Shown in pieces: positions 1-9,340 of a stretch of DNA of 64,000 nucleotides. The position numbers and the translations under genes are program-made. The stretch is from Hybos culiciformis (lineage: Eukaryota; Arthropoda; Insecta; Diptera; Hybotidae): positions 56,753,851 through 56,817,850 of the forward strand of contig OZ023274.1 in assembly GCA_964007475.1 (NCBI GenBank), given 5' to 3'. The notes below the pieces were generated by a model. The model had not been told where the DNA came from, made no database searches, and was given only the letters and a program-made list of their open reading frames with translations. How positions within the stretch are numbered: the first letter of the stretch is position 1; every line of letters begins with the position of its first letter.

Positions 1-1538
1 TTTCTCCTTCATTATCATCTATTGCGTTTATATTTTCTGAAGCGTTGTGAGAATTCTCACGCTTTGAAGTATTGAGAAAACCAAACATATTTTAAAGTGT
101 TGTGCAAGAATGTTCTTTGAGAAAAAAAAAATTGTTTTCGAGTTAGTTTGAGAAAATATTATTTATAAGTTGTTTCTTTATTGAAGAAGAAAGAAAATAA
201 AAATTTTATAATGAAAAAAAAATTTTTTCAAAATAAAGTTTGATTAAAATTGTAGCGAAGCAAATTAAATTCAAAAAAATTATGGAATGGAATTATTAAT
301 TGTATTGTTTACAATTAGTTTTCTTCTTTTACAATTATAGTACCCTGTATGATATTCTGATTGTTTAGTATTTAAAACAATTTTATTTAAAATTTATTAA
401 AAAAAATATAAATTTTTGTTGAACATATAGATCCGGTTTTAATAGAAAGTTAATATTAGTAATCAAAAAAAAATTTTTTTTTTTTTTTTTTTAATATAAT
501 ATTTTTGTGTTTATTACAAAAAAATATTAATTGGATTGATTAAAATGAAAAAAATATTTTTGGCGTTTGTTACGTTTTGTAATACACGGTCTGTATGCTC
601 AACATAAATTTATGTAATATATGCAAAAAAAATAATATATGTAAAATATGTAAAATATGTAAATATATGTAATATATGTAAATAAATTAAAAAAAAAATT
701 TTCTTAGTATTATGTTTTATGTAGGTATTGAAAAAAATTATTTACATTTTTTGTATACAAAATTCTACTGATATAATTTAATATTGTTGTAATAATTTAT
801 TTTGTTTTGAAATAATTTTTGTATTTATTTACTTACGAAAAAAATACTAATTTGATTTGAAAAAAAAAAAAATAATAATTTGATTTTGATAAAAATAAAT
901 TTTGAATTTTTTTTTTATTCCAAAGTTAAATTTAATTGTGCGAAGAAAAATTTTTTATTTAATATTACAATATGAATTTAAAATTTAAAAAAATTTTTGA
1001 AATAATTTATAAAAATATTAATTTGATTTTACAGATAATATTAAGAATAAAGAAATAAAAAATTAATTTTTATGTTTATGTTTTACAATTTTGACAGCTT
1101 TGCAAAAAAAATTTTTTTTTGAAGTCGATTGTAGTTGCTGCTTGTTGTGGTGTGCGCGACAATTTGATGAATAATACTATTAGGAAAATGTACATCTTAC
1201 CGATATGTTGTTTTTTTTTTACTAGGTGATGTATTTTGTTGTACTGCTACGATCTCCTACATGTCTGTTTGTTGTTTTTCTCTTGTTGTACAGACTTTTT
1301 TCACTGTTTGCACTTGTGTGCAGAAAAATTTTTTTATTATGTATTTTTTTTTTTTTTTTCTAGTGTTAGAAAAAAATGTGTGTTTGAAAAAATATGTGTT
1401 TTATATTATATTTTTTAGGTTAAATTTTTTTAGGTTATTTGATAATGTAAAAATTTAAGTGTTAGATTTAAAACAAAGACAAAAATGTGATTTTTTTTAT
1501 GTTCTTTATACCAATGATTATATATATGATTATATATA
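1..1538. other. AT-rich intergenic DNA, no gene seen
   Basis: No open frame here looks like a protein. The stretch is dominated by A and T runs. A short microsatellite of ATATGTAAA-like units lies at about 612-690, and phrases resembling AATATTAATTTGATTTTA recur at about 515, 845, 870 and 1015, suggesting old degenerate repeats. Confidence 0.6.
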
Positions 1539-2028
1539 TTAATATATTGGTCGTAAGGGTCCATAAAAGATATTTGTAATTTTTACGACTGCGATTAAGG
1601 TAATTAATAGGTAATTAATTAATAAGAGTGTAATTATATTTGAGGGAAAGTTATAAAGTTGTTTGTTATAATATTTTCGCTTATTTCAATATTGGGTAAA
1701 AATGATACTAGAAGTGTTTTATCTATAAATATATAAATTAAATTTAAAATAAAAAAAATTCTGTTTAATGTTATTATTAATTTTATTGATAAAGAAAATA
1801 TTTCATTAGAGACTAATGAAGTAACATAAATAAATAAGATAAGTATTCCTCCTAGAAAAATTAAAAATAAAGCATAGGAGAATCAAAAAGTTTTTGTTAA
1901 ATTTCCTGTTATTAAGCAAATAAATAAAGTTTGTACTAATAGAATTAAACCTATAGCTAGAGGGTGATTTATTTGTAAAAAACAGATTCTAATAATAAAA
2001 ATGGAACAGAAAAAGTTATTTGAGTGAT
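1539..2028 (-). pseudogene. nad6: nad6 NUMT pseudogene (NADH dehydrogenase subunit 6)
   Basis: Read on the minus strand, the first two thirds encode a hydrophobic protein with the typical ND6 core, including residues such as LQINHPLAIGLILLVQTLF and FLGGILILFIYVTSLVSNE. The conserved C-terminal phrase KITNIFYGPLRP appears near 1545-1590 in another frame and is followed by TAA at 1539-1541, so at least one indel lies around 1600-1640. In a working mitochondrion ND6 is a membrane subunit of complex I. Here it lies antisense to nad4L and next to trnP, as in insect mitochondria. The exact start is uncertain; an ATA at about 2028 next to trnP is the likely original start. Confidence 0.85.
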
Positions 2029-2030
2029 AT

Positions 2031-2088
2031 CAAGAAGTAGTTTAATATTAATTTTGGGGATTAATGATAAAGAAATTCTTTTTTCTTG
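2031..2088 (+). tRNA. trnP: Mitochondrial-type tRNA-Pro in the NUMT (not expected to function)
   Basis: A short mitochondrial-style tRNA fold has acceptor arms CAAGAA and TTCTTG at its ends. The anticodon stem ATTAA/TTAAT encloses the loop TTTGGGG, which contains anticodon TGG. Its position between nad6 and trnT matches insect mitochondria. Both D and T arms are small, as is usual for such tRNAs. Confidence 0.8.
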
Positions 2089-2157
2089 AAGCTTAAAACG
2101 ATTTTAATCTTATTATTGGTTTACAAGACCAATATTTTTTATAAATTATAAAAGCTT
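2089..2157 (-). tRNA. trnT: Mitochondrial-type tRNA-Thr in the NUMT (not expected to function)
   Basis: On the minus strand the anticodon stem TTGGT/ACCAA encloses loop CTTGTAA, giving anticodon TGT. The ends carry AAGCTT, which can pair as an acceptor stem. It lies between trnP and nad4L in the opposite direction to both, exactly as in insect mitochondrial genomes. Confidence 0.8.
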
Positions 2158-2175
2158 TATGTAAGTATATTATTA

Positions 2176-2480
2176 ATGATAATATTAATTATTTGAAAAT
2201 TACCTTTTATTATATTTATTTTGGGGATTTTAATATTTGTTTCTAATCGTAAACATTTATTATCAATATTATTGAGTTTTGAATTTATCGTTCTTAGTTT
2301 ATTTTTAGTTTTATTTATTTATTTAAGTTATATAAGTTATGAGGGTATTTTTAGAATAATATTTTTGACTTTTAGTGTTTGTGAGGGGGATTTGGGCCTT
2401 TCTATTCTAGTTTCTATAATTCGATAATGATATAATTCGGTAATGATTATTTTCAAAGCTTTAGAGTTTTACAATGTTAA
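2176..2480 (+). pseudogene. nad4L: nad4L NUMT pseudogene (NADH dehydrogenase subunit 4L)
   Basis: From ATG at 2176 the frame encodes the ND4L core (phrases [19 protein letters not shown] and FLTFSVCEG) when read with mitochondrial codons. Near the end, a 16-bp tandem duplication (2416-2431 and 2432-2447, one mismatch) breaks the frame. The conserved tail NDYFQSF plus VLQC follows in a different frame and ends at TAA 2478-2480. The last seven bases, ATGTTAA, overlap the nad4 start as in functional mitochondrial genomes, so the ancestral junction is preserved. The gene encoded a membrane subunit of complex I. Confidence 0.9.
2416..2447 (+). repeat. 16-bp tandem duplication inside nad4L
   Basis: ATAATTCGATAATGAT at 2416-2431 is followed directly by ATAATTCGGTAATGAT at 2432-2447. 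The single difference is A versus G. The duplication introduces TAA in the nad4L frame and so marks this copy as nonfunctional. Confidence 0.9.
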
Positions 2481-3612
2481 AATTTTTATTAGTTATTTTG
2501 GTTTTAATAAGTTTTTGTTTTATTAATAATATATTTTGAATGGTTCAAAATATATTATTTTTGTTAAGTTTTTTATTTATTGTTATAAATTTTTATTCAA
2601 ATTATTTTGTTAATATTTCTTATTTTATAGGTTGTGATATAATTTCTTATGGGATAATTTTATTAAGATTGTGAATTTGTACTTTAATATTAATAGCAAG
2701 AGAATCTATTAGTAAAAATAATGATTATATTTCTTTATTTTTATTAAATGTAATGTTTTTATTATTTTTTTTACATTTAACATTTAGAAGAATATCTTTA
2801 TTTATGTTTTATATATTTTTTGAGAGAAGTCTTATTCCTACTTTATTTTTAATTTTAGGGTGAGGGTATACCAACCAGAGCGTTTGCAGGCTGGAGTTTA
2901 TTTATTATTCTATACGTTATTGGCTTCATTGCCTTTATTAGTTGCTATTTTTTATTTATTTAATAATTTTGGTAGTTTAAATTTTTATTTAATAATAAGT
3001 GTATCATTTAATTATAATTTGTTATATTTAAGAATAATTATAGCTTTTTTAGTCAAAATACCAATGTTTTTAGTTCATTTATGATTGCCCAAGGCCCATC
3101 TTGAAGCGCCAGTTTCGGTGTCTATAATTTTAGCTAGAATTTTATTAAAATTGGGAGGTTACGGGTTATTGCGAGTATTTAGTTTTTTGCAGTCATCAGG
3201 CTTAAAATATAATTTTATTTGAATTAGAATTATATTAGTGGGGGGAGTATTAGTTAGATTAATATGTTTACGACAAACTGACTTAAAAGCTTTAGTTGCT
3301 TATTCTTCAGTGGCTCATATAGGAATTGTTTTAGGGGGGCTGATAACTATGACTTTAGTGGTTCTTATGCACAGAAAAAAATTTGCTCGTACTCATTACG
3401 TCAAAAAAGTTCGTTAATGACATTCTCGTTAAGATAACGAAAAATAATGAATAATTACGTTTTTGTAACGTAAATTTCGTTTATTTTCTTATTACGAACA
3501 TTTTTTTCATTTTTAGTACTCGTTAAAAAAGTTCGTTATCGTTAAATACGGGAAACAAAAATTTCAATCCATACAGAACTTATATTTTCCATTTTACACA
3601 TTGCCGTAAATT

Positions 3613-3686
3613 TAGTTCATAGCTCAGTGGCAGAGTTGATGGATTGCAATGTTTAGCACAGTGGTTCGAAGCCACAAGCGGGCATA
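3613..3686 (+). other. tRNA-like module with box A and box B
   Basis: This stretch has an A-box-like TAGCTCAGTGGCAGAG and a B-box-like GGTTCGAAGCC at tRNA spacing, followed directly by an A-rich tail. The middle, GGATTGCAATGTTTAG, closely resembles the module at 38136-38750 and 42486-42540. It resembles the head of a tRNA-derived SINE captured in a DNA transposon. Whether RNA polymerase III uses it is unknown. Confidence 0.65.
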
Positions 3687-3689
3687 AAA

Positions 3690-3945
3690 AAAATTATTAG
3701 AAATAAATTAAATAAACAAATTTAAAAAATAAATAAAAAAAATAGAAACATAAATAAAAAAAATTAATAAATAAAAAAAATAAATAAAATAAAAAAAAAA
3801 ATAAAAATAAATAAATAAAAAAAAAAGAAATAAATAAAAAAAAAAAAAAAAAAAATAAAATAAAAAAAAAAATAAAAAAAAAAATAAATAAATAAAAAAA
3901 AAATAAAAAAGAAATAAATAAAAAATTAAATAAATAAAAAAAAAT
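3690..3945 (+). repeat. A-rich tract of AAATA-type units
   Basis: About 250 bases made almost only of A with scattered T in AAATA, AAATAAATA and poly(A) patterns. It follows the tRNA-like module directly, as an A-rich SINE tail would. Confidence 0.85.
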
Positions 3946-4574
3946 TTAGTCTAGTAAATTTTTTCTTTCGTATTTGCAGTGTTTTTGCTGAAGAATTTGA
4001 AAGGTTTTTGGTTTTGGGGTATAATGAACTTTTTTTAAGGAACTACGAGTTTTTTTCAACGAAATGTTCGTTGTAGCCCAAATAACGAATTTTTGGTTGA
4101 TTTTAACGAATTATTTAGTTATTAGTACGAGCAAATTTTTTTCTGTGTACTTTAATAATTGCTCATGGGCTTTGTTCTTTTGGATTATTTTGTTTAGTTA
4201 ATATTAGTTATGAGCGATTAGGGAGTCGTAGATTATTAATTAATAAGGGGCTTTTAAATTTCATACCATGGTGATTTTTATTAAGTTCGGCCAATATGGC
4301 GGCTCCACCTACTTTAAATTTGTTAAGGGACATTAGTTTATTAAATAGAATTGTTAGATGGTCCTGTGTTACTGTGATTATATTATCTTTTTTGTCTTTT
4401 TTTAGAGCTGCTTATACCCTTCATTTATATGCTAATAGTCAGCATGGTAAATTATTTTCTAATTTGTATGCTATATCTAGAGGGGTTAATCGAGAATATT
4501 TATTACTTTTTTTGCATTGATTTCCTTTAAATTTATTAATTTTAAAAAGTGATATGTCAATTATGTGACTATAA

Positions 4575-4679
4575 TTTAATAAAAGTTTTGTGCAATTGTA
4601 TTGTATAAATAAAGGTATTTTTTATTGTATAAATAAATTACAGATATAACTTACTATTTTATAAGTTAAGTTTATATTT
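4575..4679 (+). other. Spacer between nad4 and trnH in the NUMT
   Basis: About 105 AT-rich bases separate the nad4 stop from trnH, where insect mitochondria usually have few or none. It contains TTGTATAAATAAA twice (about 4600 and 4628). It may be a mitochondrial spacer of the donor species or a later change. Confidence 0.5.
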
Positions 4680-4743
4680 ATTTAAATAGTTTAATTAAAA
4701 TATTGATTTGTGGTGTCAAAGATATAAGTTATTTATTTTAGAT
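4680..4743 (+). tRNA. trnH: Mitochondrial-type tRNA-His in the NUMT
   Basis: Acceptor arms ATTTAAA and TTTAGAT pair over seven positions with one G-T pair. The anticodon stem TTGAT/GTCAA encloses loop TTGTGGT with anticodon GTG. Its place between nad4 and nad5 agrees with insect mitochondria. Confidence 0.8.
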
Positions 4744-4751
4744 AGTGAAGC

Positions 4752-4790
4752 ATATCTCAATTTGTTTAATTAGTTTTATTAGACTAATTT
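4752..4790 (+). pseudogene. nad5: 5' end of nad5 in the NUMT, truncated
   Basis: After trnH, the frame beginning at about 4754 reads ISICLISFISLIL, typical of an insect ND5 N-terminus. It is cut within about 15 codons where MULE sequence begins. The string GACGCTTTTGAAA at the junction is also present in the MULE copy at 7553, so it belongs to the MULE side or marks microhomology. Confidence 0.65.
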
Positions 4791-5000
4791 TGACGCTTTT
4801 GAAATATATCAACAGTGCCGTCCAATGCTTTCTTAAAATTTAATGTAAATTGAAAATCTTCATTCAATATTAAGTCCAAAAATTTATAAAAATTTCCAAA
4901 TTTCACCAGCTTCGTGGTCAAGTGAGCATTATAGTTCTCGACCCCGCTCGTTGTCCGAATTTTCTCTTAAAACATAGAAAATGATTCAGCCCCTTCGTAA
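4788..5000 (-). pseudogene. MULE transposase C-terminal fragment, copy 1
   Basis: This matches 7553-7745 nearly base for base and encodes, on the minus strand, part of the same MULE transposase C-terminus (ends of the ESYN-containing segment). Small indels break the frame. It is the debris next to the NUMT. No terminal repeats of the parent element were found. Confidence 0.6.
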
Positions 5001-5321
5001 AATATGAAGTAAATCATTAATTTTTGAATAATAATAATAAATAATTTTGTAATTTAAATAAATAAATAAAATACGAACATTTTGCATCCACTGCCTTTTT
5101 TTAACAAATTTTTTTGAAAGCGACATAACCTCAATTTATGTTATGTCTCTTTAGATTATGGCACCCCCAAAAATACGATGTTGTTCTGTTGTCAAGTGAT
5201 CTATAACTAAAAATGGCAATGTTTTGACTTTTCAAATTTCAAATACTTTTTTAGTTCCCAAAGCGCCTACTATGCGTAATTTTAACTTAAAAAAATTCCC
5301 AACAGATGCAAGCCTTTAAAA

Positions 5322-6250
5322 CAGTATTTCTCAAACTAGGAGACGCGGCCCCCTGCGAGGCCGCGAAGGGTTTGCAAGGGAGCCGCGAAGTTCTTGCAAG
5401 GGGCCATAAAAATTTTACTATTTAAGTTACTTTTTTGAACTATAAATTCATTTTTATGTTATGAGTTATGATATAAATTTATTTACTTTTTGAACCGTCT
5501 TTGATCATTAAAAACGAGAATATTACATAGTGCAGTTTTATTATCAAAAGTAAATTGTAATTAATTTTCAAAATTTGTAAATTTGTTTTTTTTATAAGTT
5601 TTTATTTAATTTCAATTCAAGATGTAAAATCCGTCGCATTGAATTTATTAATATGATTACTTCGTTTTAATTATTATTTTTACTATCTCTATTTTAACTT
5701 GACAAAAGGATGTATGTTTGTGACCGGGGAATCTTGAGACGGCAAATTAACCCATTTCCCGTGCTCGGATCGAGCTGAAAATTTGCAGGTAAATTCGTTG
5801 CCGATGACATGCATTCTATTAAAAAAAATAGCTCGGGGAATGTTCTATAATTAATTAATTAATTTAATTCAAAAAAAAAATCAATCCCTATGGAGAATTG
5901 ATGCATATTTTTAGGAACTTCGCAGTTTTTTTTGTCCCAAAAAAAAAAACAAACAAAATGAATAGAAAAGATATTTTTAAGCACGTGGCAGTTTTTTTGC
6001 CTTAAAAAAACCAAAAAAAAAAAAATTTTTTTTTGCAACAATCTCGGGAAAATAGAAACAGTATTTAAAAATTTGTTTTTTTAAGGTTGTTTTTTGATTA
6101 TTATTTAAAAATTTTTATAATTGATTTTTGTTTTGACTTCATTTTATTTTTAATAAAAATACATTTTAAATATTGTTTTATTTTGAATAATTTTTGCGGA
6201 GCTGCGTAATTTTTTTTTTAATTTAACATTAAAAAGTTTGAGAAGCGATG
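5322..6250. mobile_element. hAT-type nonautonomous element, copy 1
   Basis: The left end CAGTATTTCTCAAACT and the right end AAGTTTGAGAAGCGATG form imperfect terminal inverted repeats. The internal GC-rich GAGGCCGCG and GGGGCC phrases are typical of hAT miniature elements. The flanking octamers CTTTAAAA (left) and CATTAGAA (right) agree at six of eight positions, as expected of an old 8-bp duplication. No transposase is encoded. A second copy begins at 8081. Confidence 0.6.
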
Positions 6251-6259
6251 CATTAGAAT

Positions 6260-6600
6260 TAAATTATATTAGGGATTAGGCAAAATGGAAATATTCTTAA
6301 ATTTTTAATAAATATAATATCTTTACCGTAATTTTATTTTTTTTTTATTTAATATTTGTAAGAGCGACGAACTCAATATAATGGTTATTTGGGCTCTGAA
6401 ATCTTTTTTGTAAATTAAATTTCTTATTCTTATATAATATTTAAAATTATTTTTTACAAAGTTTGATTACATAATTAATTTCTATTAATTTTTTAACAAT
6501 ATAATAATACTTCTTGATTCGTGAGAAAAGAAAATAACAAATAAAAATTAAATTTTCTTTCTAGTTTTTATGTAACTATTTTTTTTGAAGTTTAAATTCA
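6260..6600. other. AT-rich spacer shared with later duplicate
   Basis: No gene. The 6480-6600 part recurs at about 8355-8475 and 9905-10015, showing that it belongs to the duplicated block rather than to unique DNA. Confidence 0.5.
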
Positions 6601-6840
6601 AATTATTTTTTAAAAATCTTTCGTTTACAAATTATTTAAAACTAAATTTTTTTTTTCAAAATAGCTGAAAGTAGCTTCGATGAAATTAAGATTACCTGCC
6701 GAAAATTTTTTGGGCAGGAAGCTACGGTTAGACCGTGTCTGCTCAAAATACACAAACATTTTTTTTTCCAAAATAGGTAGCTCCGGTGAAATTAAGATTA
6801 CCTGCCGAAAAATTTTTGGGCAGGCCAATAAGAATTCCAT
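6600..6840 (+). repeat. Structured repeat family, truncated copy
   Basis: Two subrepeats of the form GAAATTAAGATTACCTGCCG, AAAATTTTTGGGCAGG, GCTACGGTTAGA are present. The first ~180 bp of the family's left end, seen at 8478, is missing here: the sequence jumps from GAAGTTTA straight to AATTCAAATTA. Confidence 0.7.
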
Positions 6841-6965
6841 TAGAATGTACCTGAATATCAGTTATAATAACTGGACTATCTATTTCAGTCTCTTTTTCAA
6901 TTTTTGTCAATACTGGAATCCAACTAGAACTTGCTTTATTAAAAGCTTTCTTAAAAAAAATTAAA
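6840..6965 (-). pseudogene. Unidentified coding-like fragment
   Basis: On the minus strand this reads as a plausible peptide (SSSWIPVLTKIEKETEIDSP and following residues). It recurs at 8860-8995 with few changes. It lies between the structured repeat and MULE debris. I do not recognise the parent protein; it could be a piece of a retroelement or of the MULE. Confidence 0.35.
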
Positions 6966-7194
6966 ATTTACTCTCTCAAAAATTTTTTCACTGGTGATCT
7001 AGTAAAATTTACTATTTAAGTAATTTTTTCTACTGCAAATCTAGTGAATTTTTTTAACTAGAATTATTCTAGTTGAGGTAACTAGAATTTAAATTTACTG
7101 TGCGTATATGGTATATGTATATAAATATTGTAAGTAGATATGTAATAACGTAAAAAAAAGTTAATTTTAAATCAATTCAGAATTTCTTACAATA

Positions 7195-7745
7195 GTCCTG
7201 CAAAACGGACATAAAATGTCGGCATTACTGCCAATGGCCATTTCGGAAGCATTCCGTACATAATTTGAAATGGTTGCATGGCTTTACCAACACCGTTTTG
7301 GGTTCAGCACAACAAATAATACAGAAGATGGATTCAGCTCTATTGATCTTCTCCTTCCCCTCCTCCTCAGATTCATCTTCATCAACTTCACTATCTATAT
7401 CATCTAAATTATTATCAAATATTTTATTTGTTCTCACTAGTTTATTATTCCAGTTCGTCATTTTGATAAAGAAATCGTGCAACGTAATTTTTTTTTCCAA
7501 GTGATTAACGTTTTTTCAATTAAACCATTTGTTCTTTGATGCTTCAATGTCCGACGCTTTTGAAACAGTGCCGTCCAATGCTTTCTTGAAATTTAATGTA
7601 AATTGAAAATCTTCATTCAATATTAAGTCCAAAAATTTATAAAAATTTCCAAATTTCACCAGCTTCGTGGTCAAGTGATCATTATAGCTTTCGACCCCGC
7701 TCGTTGTCCGAATTTTCTCTTTAAACACAGAAAATTATTCAGACC
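7195..7745 (-). pseudogene. MULE transposase C-terminus in frame with a RING-like domain
   Basis: On the minus strand the frame from 7728 encodes the MULE C-terminal signature KIRTTSGVESYNDHL followed by KFGNFYKFLD. After one TGA stop at about 7516-7518 the same frame continues through ITLHDFFIKMTNWNN, an acidic stretch (DDIDSEVDEDESEEEGKE) and CIICCAEPKTVLVKPCNHFK with CTEC, a RING-type Cys/His pattern. After a one-base frame change near 7250 the closing CPFCRTIV is found. MULE transposases cut and paste DNA; a C-terminal RING-like finger is an accessory domain. Nonsense and frameshift make this a relic. Confidence 0.65.
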
Positions 7746-8345
7746 CTTCGTAAAATATAAAGTAAATCATTAATTTTTGAATAATAATAATAAATAATTT
7801 TGTAATTTAAATAAATAAATAAAATACAAACATTTTGCATCCACTGCCTTTTATAATATTCAACAAATTTTTTTGAAAGCGACATAACCTCAATTTATGT
7901 TATGTCTCTTTAGATTAAGGCACCCCCAAAAATACGATGTTGCTCTGTTGTAAAGTGATCTATGACTAAAAATGGCAATGTTTTGACTTTTCAAATTTCA
8001 AATACTTTTTTAGTTCCCAAAGCGCCTACTATGCGTAATTTTAACTTAAAAAAATTCCCAACAGATGCAAGCCTTTAAAACAGTATTTCTCAAACTGGGA
8101 GACGCGGCCCCCTGCGAGGCCGCGAAGGGTTTGCAAGGGAGCCGCGAAGTTCTTGCAAGGGGCCATAAAAATTTTACTATTTAAGTTACTTTTTTGAACT
8201 ATAAATACATTTTTATGTTATGAGTTATGATATAAATTTATTTACTTTTTGAACCGTCTTTGATCATTAAAAACGAGAATATTACATAGTGCAGTTTTAT
8301 TATTAAAAGTGAATTGTAATTAATTTTCAAAATTTGTAAATTTGT
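7553..8345. repeat. Duplicate of 4788-5590 (MULE tail plus hAT left half)
   Basis: The block matches 4788-5590 almost continuously, including the MULE fragment, the sequence GTTATGTCTCTTTAGATTA and the left half of the hAT element. Differences are mostly point changes and short indels. Confidence 0.8.
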
Positions 8346-8477
8346 TTTTTTATAAGTATTATTATTAATTTTTTAACAATATAATAATACTTCTGGATTC
8401 GTGAGAAAAGAAAATAACAAATAAAAATTAAATTTTCTTTCTAGTTTTTATGTAACAATTTTTTTTGAAGTTTATAC

Positions 8478-8870
8478 TTAAGCCGCGTTGTATGATATAA
8501 TTGAGTAGGGGGTAAAAATTCATTTTCATTCGACATTCGAGTTCGAAAAAACCGACATGGTTTTTGACGTTTCAATACTCAAAAAAATTAGTGGTCCACT
8601 CAATAATCATTTGTCATTTATAAAAACAAAATAATTTGGCGCGAAAAATTTAAATTCAAATTATTTTTTAAAAATCTTTTGTTTAAAAATTATTTAAAAC
8701 TAAATTTTTTTTTTTCAAAATAGCTGAAAGTAGCTTCGATGAAATTAAGATTACCTGCCGAAAATTTTTGGGCAGGAAGCTACGGTTCTCAAAACACACA
8801 AAAATTTTTTTTTCCAAAATAGGTAGCTCCGGTGAAATTAAGATTACCTGCCGAAAAATTTTGGGCAGGC
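8478..8870 (+). repeat. Structured repeat family, left end and two subrepeats
   Basis: This copy begins GCCGCGTTGTATGATATAAT and continues with TCATTCGACATTCGAGTTCG and GGCGCGAAAAATTTAAATTC, the left-end signature shared with 10020, 30450 and the reverse of 49425. It then has two ~90-bp subrepeats and is truncated before the minisatellite and hairpin. Confidence 0.75.
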
Positions 8871-9228
8871 CAATAAGAATTCCATTAGAATGTACCTGAA
8901 TATCAGTTCTAATAACTGGACTATCTATTTCAGTCTCTTTTTCAATTTTTGTCAATACTGGAATCCAACTAGAACTTGCTTTATTAAAAGCTTTTTTAAA
9001 AAAAATTAAAATTTACTCTCTCAAAAATTTTTTCACTGGTGATCTAGTAAAATTTACTATTTAAGTAATTTTTTCTACTGCAAATCTAGTGAATTTTTTT
9101 AACTAGAATCATTCTCGTTGAGGTAACTAGAATTTAAATTTACTGTGCGTATATGGTATATGTATATAAATATTGTAAGTAGGTATGTAATAACGTAAAA
9201 AAAAATTAATTGTAAATCAATTCAGAAT

Positions 9229-9340
9229 TTCTTACAATAGTCCTGCAAAACGGGCATAAAATGTCGGCATTACTGCCAATGGCCATTTCGGAAGCATTCC
9301 GTACATAATTTGAAATGGTTGCATGGCTTTACCTTTTTTT
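9229..9340 (-). pseudogene. Second copy of the RING-coding end of the MULE relic
   Basis: Identical or nearly so to 7190-7305, this covers only the last part of the RING-like domain (the CNHFK and CPFC region). It then joins hAT sequence abruptly at about 9335. Confidence 0.6.

Larger units (their letters stand above)
3370..4147. mobile_element. 778-bp inverted-repeat element inserted in nad4, TA target
   Basis: The element begins CACAGAAAAAAATTTGCTCG at 3370 and ends with the exact reverse complement at 4147; the terminal repeats match perfectly over about 24 bp. Removing it joins GGTTCTTA-TA-CTTTAATA, which restores the ND4 residues GSYTLM, so the insertion point is fixed by the host gene. 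The left flank reads TG and the right flank TA, which fits a TA duplication with one later A-to-G change. It encodes no protein. Inside are a tRNA-like segment (about 3613-3685) and an A-rich AAATA-type tract (3690-3945). It is probably a nonautonomous TA-inserting transposon. Confidence 0.85.
2474..4574 (+). pseudogene. nad4: nad4 NUMT pseudogene, split by a transposon
   Basis: The gene starts at ATG 2474, overlapping nad4L by seven bases, and ends at TAA 4572-4574. With mitochondrial codons almost the whole ND4 can be followed: FVLHLW-like core helices, [11 protein letters not shown] (about 3088-3120), [27 protein letters not shown] (from 4155), [10 protein letters not shown] (4290-4320) and SQHGKLF. 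Lesions are a 2-bp insertion near 2871 (after GWGY, before QPERLQAG), a small frame-changing deletion near 3352, and a 778-bp element at 3370-4147. ND4 is a proton-pumping membrane subunit of complex I. The small number of lesions suggests a fairly young insertion. Confidence 0.93.
1539..4795 (+). other. Nuclear mitochondrial DNA insertion (NUMT)
   Basis: This segment reads, in order, nad6 (minus), trnP (plus), trnT (minus), nad4L (plus), nad4 (plus), trnH (plus) and the start of nad5 (plus). That is the ancestral insect mitochondrial order seen from the nad4 strand. The frames only make sense with the invertebrate mitochondrial code: TGA as Trp, ATA as Met and AGA as Ser. A 16-bp duplication in nad4L, frame changes in nad4 and a transposon insertion in nad4 show it is no longer functional. 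The right junction runs into MULE transposon sequence near 4788-4800. Nuclear location is inferred from these lesions and from the nuclear repeats on the right. Confidence 0.93.

Noticed and set aside
2860..3084. Separate 74-residue plus-strand gene
   Set aside because: It is a piece of nad4 after a 2-bp insertion, cut at TGA codons that mean Trp in mitochondria.
2176..4574. nad4L and nad4 as functional mitochondrial genes
   Set aside because: A 16-bp duplication, frame changes and a 778-bp transposon interrupt them, and nuclear transposons adjoin the right end.
6680..6964. Plus-strand 94-residue frame
   Set aside because: It reads through copies of the 90-bp subrepeat and shows no protein character.
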